From Artemia franciscana (taxonomy: Eukaryota > Arthropoda > Branchiopoda > Anostraca > Artemiidae): DNA of 64,000 bases. Shown piece by piece: positions 21,991 through 34,069 of the stretch. Positions within the stretch are counted from its first letter, which is position 1. Every line of letters begins with the position of its first letter. The notes under the pieces were generated by a model. That model worked only from the letters and a program-made list of their open reading frames with translations. It made no database searches and was not told where the DNA came from. The stretch is taken from the NCBI RefSeq assembly GCF_032884065.1, contig NC_088873.1, positions 29,966,716 to 30,030,715 of the forward strand. Reading direction: 5' to 3'. The position numbers and the translations under genes were made by a program.

Positions 21991-24900
21991 GGTTTTAAAC
22001 AGGTTCATATTAGAATGATTCTGTCAATTAGTTCTGCCACGTGAAAATATTTGGAAGGGAACCAGCATATGGTTGTGTCATTTGAATATTTTTGGAAGGG
22101 AACCATAGTAGAATAGATTGTTAAATCAAGGATTTGTCTTTTTAAGGAAATGTTTTAAGGAAGTGTTTGACGATGCATGCTAGAAAATGAGATTGAAATA
22201 GACAATTTGAAATTATTTCTGCGTAAATCTCACGTTATTAGCAAATGGTTCTGTTATGTGAATATTTTTGGAAGAGGCCCATAGGACAATAGGTTGTTAA
22301 ATCTAGGATTTGTCTTTTTAAGGAAATGTTTTAAGGAAGTGTTTGACGATGCATGCTAAAAAATGAAGTTGACATAGACAATTTGAAATGATTTCTCCGT
22401 AAATTTTACTGGTTATTAGCAAATGGTTCTGTCAGGTGAATATTTTTGGAAGAGACCCATTAGACAATAGGTTGTTAAATCAAGGATTTTTCTTGCAATT
22501 GTCTTGTTTTAAGAAATTTTTGACGTTGCAATCTAGAAAATGAGGTCAACATTGACAATTTGAAATGATCTCTGCGTAAATTTTACAGCTTATTAGCAAA
22601 TGGTTCTGTTGAGTGAATATTTTTGGAAGGGTCCATGGAACGATAGATTGCTAAATTGGTACAAATTTCATATTTAAATCAAAGATTTGTTTTGCAATTG
22701 GCCTGTTTTAGGGAAAAGTTTGATGTTACTTGCGAGAAACAAACTTAAATCAGGGGATATACCCTGAGAAACCTTCATTGATTTTGAAAATTAAGGATGT
22801 TTAACAGGTTCATATTAGAATTGGGCATGGTATGCTGAGAATGAGGTTGGCATAGACGATCTGAAAGTTTTTCTACATAAATTTGACAGGATATTAGCAA
22901 ATGGTTCTGTCAAGTGAATATTTTTGGAAGCGAACCATATGACAGTAGGTCGTTAAATCAATGATTTGTTTTGCAATTGGCTTGTTTTAGGACAATAGGG
23001 ACAATAGGTTGTTAAACTGTTAAAAGTTACAAATTTAAATCAAGGGTTTGTTCATATTAGAATTGGACATGGTATGTTAATAATGAGACTGACATGGACA
23101 ATTTGAAATGATTTCTGCGTAAATTTGACAGGTTATTAGCAAATGGTTCTGTCAAGTGAATATTTTTGTGAGGGTGCCATAGGACAATAGATTGTTAAAT
23201 TGGTAAAAATTTTAGGTTTAAATCAAGGATTTGTCTTTCAACTGGCCTGGAATATTTTTGGAAGGGAACCATATGACAGTAGGTCGTTAAATCAATGATT
23301 TGTCTTGCAATTGGCTTGTTTTAGGACAATAAGGTGCCATGGGACAATAGATTGTTAAAACAAGGATGGTCGTTTTAAGGAAATGTTTTAAGGAAGTGTC
23401 GACGATGCATGCTAGAAAATGAGGTTGACATAGACAATTTGAAATGATTTTTGTGCAAATTTTACAGGTTATTAGCAAATGGTTCTGTCATGTGAACAAT
23501 TTGGAAGGGGACCATAGGACGATAGGTTATTAAATTGTTAAAAATTACAAATTTAAATCAAGGATTTATCTCGCAACCGGCATGTTTTAGGGAAATGTTT
23601 GATGTACATGCTTGAAACAAGCTTGGATAACGGAAGGTACCCTGAGAAATAATCATTGCTTTTGAAAATTAAAGGGATTTTCAACAGGCTCATATTAGAA
23701 TGGGACATGGTATGCTGGTAATGATGACATAGATGACATAGACAATTTGAAATAGTTTCTGAGTAAATTTGACAGGTTATTAGCAATTGCTTCTGTCAAG
23801 TGAATATTTTTGGAAGGATGCCATAGGACAATAGATTGTTAAATTAGTACAAGTTTCAGATTGAAATGAAGGATTTATCTGTCAACAGGCCTGTTTTAGG
23901 GGTTCATATTACAATTGGGCATGGTAGGCTGATAATGAGATTGACATAGACAATTTGAAATGATTTCTAATTAAATTTGACATGTTTCTAGCAAATGGTT
24001 CTGTCAAGTGAATATTTTTTGGAAGGGTGTCTCAGGACAGTAGGTTGTTAAATTGGTAAAAATTACAGATTTAAATCAAGGATTTGTCTTGCAATTGGCT
24101 TTTTTATGGAAATGTTTGATGTTAAATGCTAGAAATAAGCTTGAATCACGGGATGTACCCTAATAAACCATTATTGATTGAAAAAATTACAGATATTTTT
24201 AACAGGTTCCTATTAGAATCAGACATGGTATGCTGATAATGAGGCTACGACAGAAAATTGGAAATGATTTCAGCGTAAATTTGACAGGTTATTGGTAAAT
24301 GGTTCGTCAAGTGAATATTTTGGAAGGAAACCATATGACAATAGGTAGTTAAATTTATGATTTTTCTTGCAATTGGCTTGTTTTAAGGGAATGTTTGACG
24401 ATGCCTGCTAGAGAATGACGCTGACTAAGACAATTTGAAATGATTTCTGCGTAAATTTAACAGGTTATTAGCAAATGATTCAGTTAAGTGAATATTTTTC
24501 AGAAGGGTGCCATAGGAATATAGATTGTTAAATCAAAGGTTGTGTTTTTCCGGAAATGTATTAAGGAAGTTTTTGACGATGCCTGCTAGAAAGTGAGGTT
24601 TACATAGACAATTTGACATGATTTTTGCGCAAATTTGACAGGTTATTAGCAAATGGTTCTGTCATGTGAATATTTTCGGAAGAGGACCATAGGACAATAG
24701 GTTGTATCAAGGGTTTTTCTTGCAATAGGCTGGTTATAAGAAAGTTTTGACGTTGCATGCTAGAAAATGAGGTTGACATAGACAGTTTGAAATGATTTCT
24801 GAGTAAATTTGACAAGTTCTTAGCAATTGGCTCTGTCAAGTGAATATTTTTGGAAGGGTGCCATAGGACAATAGATTGTCGAATTGGTACAAATTTCAGA

Positions 24901-25735
24901 TTTATATCAAGGATTTGTCTTACAATTGGCCTGTTTAATCAGGAGATGTACCCTGAGAAACCTTCATTGGTTTTGGAAAATTAAAGAGATGTTTAGCAGG
25001 TTCATATTAGAATTGGGCATGGATTGCTGATAATGAGGTTGGCATAGACAATTTGAAAGGATTTCTATGTAAATTTGACAGGTTATTAGCAAATGCTTCT
25101 GTGAAGTAAATATTTTCTCGAAATTGTTTGACGATGCATGCTAGATAATGAGGTTGACAAAGACAATTTGAAATGATTTTTGCGTAAATTTCGCAGGTTA
25201 TTAGCAAATGCTTCAGTCAAGTGAATATTTTCCAGAAGAGTACCATAGACAATAGGCTGTTAAATTGGTAAGAATTTCAGACTTAAATGAAGGATTTGTC
25301 TTGTGATAGGCCTGTTTTAGGAAAATATTCGATTTTACAAGCTAGAAACAAACTTGAATCAGGATATGTACCATGAAAAACCATTGATTTTTAAAAATTG
25401 AAGGGATTTTAAGCAAGTTCATATTAGAATTGGGTATGGTATGCTGGTAATGACGTTGACATTGACAGTTTGAAATGATTTCTAAGTAAATATGACAGGC
25501 TAATAGCAAATTCTTCTGCCAAGTGAATATTGGGAATAAGGGGATGTGAATAGTGAGGATGCCAAGTGAATAAGGGGCCATGGGACATTAGGTTGTTAGG
25601 GCAAGGATTTGTTTCGCAATCGGCTTGTTCTAAGAAATTGTTTGACGTTGCATGCTAGAAATTAAGGTTGACATAGACAATTTGAAACTATTTCTCTGTA
25701 AATTTGACAGGTTATTATCAAATGATTCTTTGAAG
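21990..25735 (+). repeat. 3.7-kb tandem array that starts with zinc-finger downstream sequence
   Basis: The marker TTAGCAAATGGTTCTGTCA (with variants) recurs about 16 times, from 22237 to 25715, with spacings mostly 170-215 or about 300 bp. Units share GTGAATATTTTTGGAAGGG, CATAGGACAATAGATTGTTA, GGATTTGTCTTGCAATTGG, ATGCATGCTAGAAAATGAGG and ACAATTTGAAATGATTTCTG. A longer subtype adds GAGAAACC-TTCATTGATTTT and ACAGGTTCATATTAGAAT, which is also the sequence immediately after the last finger (21966-22015). Small minus-strand ORFs here are products of the repeat. Confidence 0.9.
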
Positions 25736-26155
25736 GAAATATTCCTACTACCATCATCTATAAATTTACAAACATAGATGGCGCTGTTTTTATTTTCCTT
25801 TCCCAGTGCTACCATCTTTTTCAAAAACGTTATAGATGGCTTCACAACTCATTTTTCTCTTATTATAAATTGTGCCAACTGATTTTGAGTTAGGGTCATA
25901 TTGGCACAGTAAGCGTCCCAAAAATTCTAGGTCCAAAATAATTGTGACCCCACCCCCCAATAAAATACAAGTTCAAATAAAAGAAGAAATAAATGTCACT
26001 GTAAACATTATTTTTCTAATAGAAAAAAAACCACGACTGATATATTTATATCATCTTTATTTTGTATTTTTAAATATCACATGTGATTTTTTGGTTATAA
26101 GTGTATTTAACGTGATATTAAAACATGAAAAAAAAGTTTAAGAAACTTCAGTTAG
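25736..26155. other. Unique AT-rich spacer
   Basis: No gene or repeat relation seen. An 89-codon frame at 25872-26141 (+) is lysine-, isoleucine- and phenylalanine-rich as expected from base composition. Confidence 0.4.
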
Positions 26156-27468
26156 ATGTTGTTGGGTGCTGATTTTTTTCGTGGGACTTGTTGCGTGCTT
26201 ATTTTTGTTGAAGCTTCTTGCATGTTGATTTTTCTCTTCCTGAAACTTCTACATTTTTTTCTCGTTGTGAAACAAGTTACACCTGTGAAACTCGTTGTGA
26301 AATAAGGTTTTTCACGAGTGAAAAAAATTTACATTTATTTTTCTCATCGTGAAACTTATTTTGTTCATGGAACTTATTGTGTGCTGATTTTTACTCCTGG
26401 AACTTGTTGTGTACTGATTTTGCTCGTGAAAGGTGAAGCTGATTGTTTTTCTTTTTTGTACATTAATTTTTTTCTCCTCGTGAAACAGATTTTGTTCATG
26501 GAACTTGTTGCGTGCTGATTTTTGTTCGTCAAATTGTAACATTTTGTTTTTCTCTTCGTGAAACTTGTACATTGATTTTCTCTCCTCGTTAAACTGATTC
26601 TCTTGATGGAACTCGTTGCGTGCTGATTTTTGTTCGTGAAACTTGTTGCATGTTGATTTTCTCTCCGTGAAACATGTTGCATGCTAATTTTTCTCTTAGT
26701 GAAACTGATTTTATTTATGGAACTTGTTACGTGCTGATTTTTTACGTTGAACTTGTCGCGTGTTGATTTTTGTTCGTAAAACCTATTGCATTTTGAATTT
26801 TCTCTTGGTGAACCCTGTACATTGAATTTTCTCCACATGGAACTGATTTTTGTTCATGGAACTTGTTGCGTGCTAATTTTTGTTCGTGGAACTTGTTGCG
26901 TCCTAATTTTGGTAGAGAAACTTGTTGCATGCTGATTTTTCTCTTCGTGAGATTGATTTTGTTCTTGGAGCTTTTGTATGCTGATTTTTGTTCGTGGAAC
27001 TTGTTGCGTGCTGATGTTTGTTCGTAAAGTTTGTCGCACGCTGATTTTGTTTGTGAATGTTCTTGCATTTTTTTTCTCTTTTTGAAACTTGTACATTGAT
27101 TTTTCTCTTCGTTAAAATGATTTTCTTCATGGAACTTGTTGCGTGCTGCCTTTTGTTCGTTTAACTTGTTGTGTGCTGATTTTTGTTCGTAAAACTTTTT
27201 ACATTTTTGTTTTTCTCTTAATTAAACTTTTACATTGATTTTCTCTCCTCGTGAAACTGATTTTCTGCATGGAACTCATTCTGTGCTGATTTTTGTTCGT
27301 GGAACTTGTTGCATGTTGGTTTTTCTCTTCGTTAAACATGTTGCATGCTGATTTTTCGCTTCATGAATCTTGTACATTGATTTTTTGCCTCGTGAAGCTC
27401 ATTTTGGCTATGGAACTTGTTGCGTACTGATTTTTTTTCGTTCAGCTTGTTGAGTGCTGATTTTTGTT

Positions 27469-28240
27469 CGTAAAACATGTTGCATGTTGAATTTTCTCTT
27501 CGTGAAACTTCTACATTGAATTTTCTCCACATGAAACTGATTTTGTCCATGGAACTCGTTGCGTGCTGATTTTTGTTCGTGAAACTTGTATATTGATTTT
27601 TCTTCTTGTGAAACTGATTTTGTTCATGGAACTTATTGCACACCGATTTTTGTTCTTGGAACTTGTGGTGTGCTGATTTTTACTCGTTTAGCTTGCTGCA
27701 TGTTTGTTTTTCTCTTCTTGAAACTTGTAAAATGAATTTTATCCTCGTTTATCTGATTTTGCTTATGGAATTTGTTGCGTGCTGATTTTTGCTCATGGAA
27801 CTTCTTGTGTACTGATTTTTTTCGTTCAGCTTGTTGCGTGCTGATTTTTGTTCGTAAAACATGCTGCAGGTTGAATTTTCTCTTGGTGAAACTTCTACAT
27901 TGAATTTTCTCCACATGAAACTGATTTTTTCCACGGAACTCGTTGCGTGCTGATTTTTGTTCATGAAACTTGTATATTGATTTTTCTTCTTGTGAAACTG
28001 ATTTTGTTCATGGAACTTGTTACGCACCGATTTTTGTTCTTGGAACTTGTGGTGTACTGATTTTTACTCGTTTAGCTTGCTGCATGTTTGTTTTTCTCTT
28101 CGTGAAACTTGTAAAATGAATTTTATCCTCGTTAATCTGATTTTTGCTTATGGAATATGTTGCGTGCTGATTTTTGCTCATGGAACTTGTTACGTGCTGA
28201 TTTTTGTTAATGAAATTTTTTGCATGTTAAATTTTCTCTT
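27469..28240. repeat. 383-bp direct duplication inside the left arm
   Basis: The segment from about 27469 to 27851 is repeated almost identically from about 27852 to 28237, including unusual variants such as TTTTCTCCACATGAAACTG, CACACCGATTTTTG or GCACCGATTTTTG, and ACTCGTTTAGCTTGCTGCA. The copies are far more alike than neighbouring 139-bp units, so the duplication is recent. Confidence 0.85.
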
Positions 28241-28399
28241 GCTGAAACTTGTCAATGAATTTCTCTCCTCGTGAAACTGATATTGTTCTTGGAAATTGTT
28301 ATATGCTGATTTTTGTTCGTGAAACTTGTTGCATGTGGATTTTTCTCTTCGTGAAACTTGTACATTGATTTTTCTCCTCCTGAAACTGAATTTCTGAAT

Positions 28400-28930
28400 C
28401 CGAATTCGTGAAATTCTTTAACTGGTTTTGAATTCCAGTTGAATTCGTGAAATTATTAGGCTTGTTAGGTTCCGGCCGAACAGTCAGGGACTGGCGTTCC
28501 TGTCCCCAGTTGAGCCTCAGAAACCGGTCTGGCAGTGAGCAAGCTATCTCCATAAAACAAGGACAGCTAACGAAACTTCAACGATAAGACAACGAGATCT
28601 GTATACACCCACACACAAGCCAGATATCGCAACTGTTTTACTACACCCTAGATAGCGATACCTTGGACACATCCTCCGTATGCCAGATGACAGACTTCCA
28701 AAAATGCTCCTCCACTGGCAACCGGAAGGGATCTGTCGCCGAGGAAGACCTAAGAACACGCTCCGTGAGACGTATGAACGTGACTGAAGAGCCCTCCAGG
28801 CGATTCTCTTTACGGGTTAGGAAGACATAAACGCAGCAGCTCAGATGTGGGAAGATTGGAGGCTACGCACTGACGCTCTGTGTGCCTGCGTAGGCATTAG
28901 AGGAACTAAGGCAAAGGAAACAATATAATT
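28400..28930 (+). pseudogene. LINE-C fragment inserted in the left arm
   Basis: The plus strand reads RYLGHILRMPDDRLPKMLLH, then WQPEGICRRGRPKN and ERD. This is the C-terminal post-polymerase region of a non-LTR retrotransposon (GH-LRM-DDRLPK, then RRGRPK), related to LINE-B but from a different subfamily. A stop follows ERD and the rest is in other frames, through ALCACVGIRG-like sequence near 28880. Array sequence resumes at about 28932 (TTGTGGAACTTGTTGCG), and a transitional repeat with GAATTCGTGAAATT lies at 28395-28460 on the 5' side. The copy is 5'-truncated and inactive. Confidence 0.75.
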
Positions 28931-29545
28931 TTGTGGAACTTGTTGCGTGCTGATTTTTGTTCGTGAAACTTGTTGCGTGCTGATTTTTGTTCATGGACCT
29001 TTTCGTGTGCTGATTTGTTTCGTGAAACTTGTTACATGCTAATTTTTCTCTTCTTGGAACTTGTATATCAATTTTTTGTGAAACTGATTTAGTTCATGTA
29101 ACTTGCTGCATGCTGATTTTACTCATGGAACTTTTTTGTGAAACTTCTTGAAATTTGTTACATGTTGATTTTTCACTTCGTGAAACTTTTACATTGACTT
29201 TTCCCTCGTCAAACTGATTTTGTTCATGGAACTTGTTGCGTGTTGATGTTTATTCATGGAGCTTGCTGCTTGCTGATTTTTGTTCGTAATACTTGTTGCA
29301 TGTTGGTTTTTCTCTTCGTTGAACTTGTAAATTTATTTTTATCCTCGTGAAACTTATCTTATTCACGGAACCTGTTGCCTGCTGATTTATGTTCATGGAG
29401 CTTTTTGCTTGCTGATTTTATCTCAGGTACTTTTTGCAAGTTTATTTTTCTCTTCGTGAAACTTGCACATTGATTTTTCTCACCGTGAAACTGATTTTGT
29501 TCATGGAACTTGCTGCGTGCTGGTTTTTGTTCATGAAACTTAATT

Positions 29546-29640
29546 TATCATGACATTCTAGTAGATTAGGTGAATCTAACTTGTCCTATGTAGGTTAGGC
29601 TACCTTAACTTAACCTACTAGCCTATCATGAAAAATTAAG
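29546..29640. repeat. Centre of the foldback: imperfect hairpin
   Basis: GAAACTTAATTTATCATGA and CTAGTAGATTAGG on the left pair with CCTACTAGCCTATCATGA and AAATTAAGTTTC on the right. Array B has an analogous centre at 55.65-55.74 kb with CTACTAGGTTAGG and CCTAACCTAATAG. Confidence 0.85.
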
Positions 29641-31930
29641 TTTCACGAGCCAAAAAAGCAAGCAACAAGTTCCATGAACAGAATCAGTTTCACGAGGAGA
29701 AAAATCAATATACAATTTTCATGAAGAGAAAAATCAACATGCAACAAGTTTCAAGAGATAAAATCAGCACGCAACAGGTTCCACCAATTGAAATCGGTAC
29801 GCAAAAAGTTTCATGAATATAACCTGTTTCACAACGAGAAAAATCAATGTACAAGTTTCACGAAGAGAAAATCAACCTGCCATAAGTTTCACCAACAAAG
29901 AGTCAGCACGCAACAAGTTCCACGAATAAAATCAACATGCAACAAGTTCCACAAAAAAAAGTTTCACGAGGAAAAAAATCAATATACAACTTTCACGAAG
30001 AGAAAAATCCACCTGCAACAAGTTTCATGAACAAAAATCAGCACGCAACAAGTTCCACGAACAAAAATCAAGTCTCGCAAAGTTCCACAAATAAAATCAG
30101 TTTCAAGAGAAAATTCAATAAGCAACAAGTTTCTCGAAAAAATTCAGCACGTAACAGGTTTCATGTGGAGAAAATCAAGGTAAAGTTTCACAAAGAGAAA
30201 AATCAACATTCAACAAGTCTCACGAACAATAATTACTATTTAACAAATTTCACGAACAAAACAGCACGGAACAAGTTCCATGGGCGGAATCAGTCTCAAG
30301 GGGAGAAAGATCAATGTACAAGTTTCAAGAAGAGAAAAATCAACATGCAACAAGTTTCACGAACAAAAATCAGCATGCAGCAAGTTCCACGAATAAAATA
30401 GGCACGCAACATGCTCCATGAACAAAATCAGTTTCACGAGAAGAAAAATCAACATTCAACAAGTTTTACGAACAAAAATCAGCACGCAACAAGTTCTTTG
30501 AACAAAACCAAGTTCACGATGAGAAAAATCATTGCAAAAGTTTCACGAAGAAAAGAATCAATATTTATCAATTTTGACGTATAAAACCAGTATGCAACAA
30601 ATTCCACGAACAAAAATCAGTACGCAGCAAATTCTATGAAGAAAACTAGTTTCACGAGGAGAAAAATCAATGTAAATGTTTCACAAAGAGAAAAATAAAC
30701 ATGCAAGAAGTTTCAAGAAAAGATATCAGCACGCAACAAGTTCCACAAACAAAAATCAGCACGCAACAAGTTCTACGATCAAAACCAGTTTCATGTGGAA
30801 AAAATCAGTGTACAAGCTTTACGAAGAGATAAATCAACATGCAACAAGTTTCACGAACAAAAACTAATACGCAACAAGTTCCACGAACAAAAAAGCACGC
30901 AACAAGCTCCAAGAGCGGAATCAGTTTCACGAGGAGAAAAATCAATGTACAAGTTTCACAAGGAGGAAAATCAACATGCAACAAATTTCACGTATAAAAA
31001 TTATCACGCAGCAAGTTCCTCAAATAAAAATCAGCAAAAAACAAGTTCCATGAGCCAAATTAGTCTCACGAGGAGAAAATAAATGTACAAGTTTACAGAC
31101 AGAAAAATCAACATGCAACAAGTATCACGAAAAAAATCAGTACGCAGGGAGCTCCATGAACAAAACTCAGCACGCAAAAAGTTTTGCAAGGACAAAAATA
31201 TCAACGTACAAGTTTCACGAAGAGAAAAAACAACATGCAACAAGTTGAAGGAACAAAAATTGGCACGCAGCAAGTTTCACTAACAAAAATCATTACGCAA
31301 CAAGTTCCATGAATGAACCAGTTTTGGGATGAGAAGAATGACTATACAAGTTTAACGAAGAGAAGAACCAACATTTAAAAAATTTCACTTATAAAAACAC
31401 ACTCAACATGTTCTATGAAAAAAATTTGTTGAACGAGAAGAAAAATCAATGTAAATATTTCACCAAGAGAAAAATTTTCGAACAAAAATCAGCCTGCAGC
31501 AGGTTCCACGAACAAAAATCAGTACGCAATAAGTTTGACGAACAAAATCAGTTTCACAAAGAGAAAAATAACGTGCATCGAGTTTCACAAAAAAACAGCA
31601 CCCAACAAGTTTTACGAACAAAAAATCGGCACGCAACAAGTTCCATGAACAAAATCAGTTTCACGAGGAGAAAGATCGATTAACAAGTTTCACGAAAATC
31701 AACATGTAACAAGTTTCCCGAACAAAAAATCAGAATGTAAAAAGTTCTACGAACAAAAGTCAGCACGCAACAAGTTCCATGAACAAAATCAGTTTCACGA
31801 GGGGGAAAATCAATATGCATGTTTCACCAAGAGAAAAATTAACATGCAACAAGTTTCAGAAAAAATTAGCACGCAATAAGCTCCACAACCAAACATCAGC
31901 ACGTAACAAGTTCCATGAACAAAATCATGC
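29641..31930 (+). repeat. Right arm of the Rep6-A foldback
   Basis: The marker CAGTTTCACGAGGAGAAAAA recurs near 29680, 29819, 29958, 30093, then 30505, 30645, 30785, 30922 and 31060, a period of 137-140 bp. Reading outward from the centre, the order of monomer variants is the same as in the left arm, with many point differences. Open frames (for example 29937-30401) encode a QQVSRTKIS-like ten-residue repeat and are not conserved as proteins. Confidence 0.85.
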
Positions 31931-34069
31931 TTAAAGTTAAGGTGAGAGGTGTTACAAGAATTTTTCAGCCTTGGGGAGACTGAAATCTAACATCAAGTCA
32001 AAGAAATGATGCATTTTTATTAAGACCCATCAGAAATAACTCTTAAAACGGTTTAAATTTATCTCTAAAAACAACCCTCTCCCTCTGGAATTGCTTGCTA
32101 GGGTGGGCTAGCTACATATTGTCACGGTGAGGTGAAATATGCATAGTCTTACCTCAATGAAAGGTGGCATTTCAAATAAAATCTGTCAGAAATGCCTCTT
32201 AATTTGGCTTAAATTTACCTCTAAAAACAATTCTTCTGTCTGGAATTGGTTGCTAGGATCCCCGTTTGTCTGTAATTTACGTTTGTTTTCGCTTATATTT
32301 TATGATATAGTAGGTTTTTTCACGTTTTGTTTTTCCATTTGTTGAGTTTTAACTGCTTTTTCTGTGATTTCATGGTTCTTTTTGCTTATATTTACTCACT
32401 CATGTAGAAAGGGTAGGAAAGATGAGATCAATTTAATCATTTTATTAAGCGGGACATGGGAATTCCCCTGTGTGCGGAATCGGTTATTTCGTAGAATCTA
32501 TTTCCCAAACCCAAATATTAGAAATGTATTCATGGTCCAACTGTCCAAGACACAGTTCTATTGAAGGGAAATCCCTTTCGAATCCTAATGTGGACATAAA
32601 ATCTTTGGAATATAAAAGTTCCCTGAGAAAAACGCCTTGAAGGAAAATGAAACGTCTTAGAATATTACGTAACACTAACGTGTGCATTGTCATTACATAA
32701 CACCCCACGTGTGCGCCCTCAACATTTACAAGCAGGGATCCACCAGGGAGCTTGACGAAACAAGTCACTTTAAAATGCACTATCCTTAACATGAGGAAAA
32801 ATTCCACTATTACATAACAAGCACAGAAATCTTGAAACATCTGAAAAAACATCTTGTCGGTGAAATTGGCTGCTAGGGCCCCGACAGAATTGACTACTAG
32901 GGCCCCTACGTCCCTCCATTTGAAAAGGTTGCCTTGGGCCCCTTGTTGTTAGGTTAGGTTATGACCCCACTTTGGAATTTGATGTTATGGGGCCCCGCTG
33001 GAGTTGCTCACTAGGGGGGGGGTATTGTCATGGTGGCGGGACATATTCAGGGTCTTGGCTTAAAAAAATGTGGCCTTTCCATTAAAACCTCTCAGAAATT
33101 TCTCTTAATATGGCTTAAATTTACCTCTAATAACCACCCCCTTGGAACCGGACCTCCCGTCTTTTTTAATCCACGTTTGTTTTTGCTTATATTTTATCCA
33201 ATATCAGGTTCTTCACGTTTTATTTTTCAATTTGTTGAGTTAGGCTGCTTTTTCTATGATTTCTTGGTTCTTTTTGCTTATATTTTATCCTTCATAAGCT
33301 TTTTCACGTTTTTTTCATTCGTTGAGTTTTAACTGCTCTTTCTGTGATTTCATGATTTTATTATGTTTTCTATTAATAAAATTTGCATGTACAATAAAAA
33401 GTCTGTGTCTTTTTAGATTTCTTGTTTCAGGATGAATCTTCAATACGTAATCATTTACATAATGAAATATCTAACGCCAATGCCATGTAACATCTGCTAT
33501 GTGACTCAACCTGTCAAGATCACGTTTGAAAATCACTAATGATGTATCATGTAGATGTATCTAATATAGCAAAATCAATAGCATTAGGACGCTTGCCCTC
33601 TCATTTGGAAAGGGTGGGAAACATGCAAAGCATTTAATCGTTCTAGTATGCGGGAACAGGGGACTATCCTTATGTGCAATAGGTTATCATGTAGAATGTC
33701 TTACCCAAATAAACGAACTATGAATAATTTGCTGGTCTAGATATCCAAGGCACAGTTGAATTGAGGTGAAAGTCCTTTAAGAGTCCTAATGGGGAGGGGG
33801 AAATTATTGGATTATAAAGGTTCCCAGAGATAAAAAAGAAAAACGCATTGAAAGAAAAACAATCATATAAAGTATTATGAAGGAACCCAAGTGTGCATTG
33901 TAATTACATAACAACCCAAGTGTGCGCCCTCCACAGTTACAAGCAGGGACCCCCATGGTCCCCTAAAATCTAGCATGCCAAGTGAGATTGCCTCATCCTT
34001 GACATAAGTAAACATCCCCCTATTACATAACAACCAAAGAAATCTTGAAACGTCCTGAAAAACGTCTTG

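Larger units (their letters stand above)
26156..29545 (-). repeat. Left arm of the Rep6-A foldback
   Basis: The minus-strand orientation of the 30-bp repeat, seen as TTGTTGCGTGCTGATTTTTG and GAAACTGATTTTGTTCATGG on the plus strand. The latter marker recurs at spacings near 140 bp (27112, 27253, 27393, 27531). A LINE fragment interrupts the arm at about 28.40-28.93 kb. Long minus-strand frames (for example 26374-26838) exist because the monomer is often a multiple of three. Confidence 0.85.
26156..31930. mobile_element. Rep6 copy A, part 1: 5.8-kb foldback of ~30-bp tandem repeats
   Basis: Two inverted arms built of the same short repeat meet at 29.55-29.64 kb. The plus-strand form of the monomer in the right arm is about GTTTCACGAA-(C/G)-AAAAATCAAC plus a variable part, 25-30 bp. 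Five or so monomers make a ~139-bp higher-order unit. The architecture (long inverted ends made of tandem repeats) is like the Foldback class of DNA elements known from Drosophila; sequence homology to those is not claimed. No transposase is present. Confidence 0.75.

Noticed and set aside
25740..25830. ATAGATGGCGCTG motif as a functional element
   Set aside because: Short and isolated, with a second partial copy (ATAGATGGCTTC) only 70 bases away; too little to support any call.
22000..25845. Minus-strand frames with repeated LITC-IYSK-ISNCLC-like peptides
   Set aside because: They are translations of the tandem unit, with frames interrupted in most units.
29937..30401. Long open frames (also 26374-26838, 26742-27068 and 56201-56527) encoding QQVSRTKIS-like repeats
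   Set aside because: They arise because the ~30-bp monomer is divisible by three and poor in stops. They occur in several frames and both orientations, break often, and show no start context, so they are not called as genes.
26156..31930. Possible CRISPR-like array
   Set aside because: Monomers abut or vary gradually without unique spacers of constant length, arms are inverted, and the surrounding DNA is eukaryotic.
26156..31930. Chimeric or palindromic sequencing artefact
   Set aside because: The two arms differ in length and at many positions, one carries a LINE insertion, and a second array at 55.6 kb has a similar centre, so a read-through artefact is unlikely.
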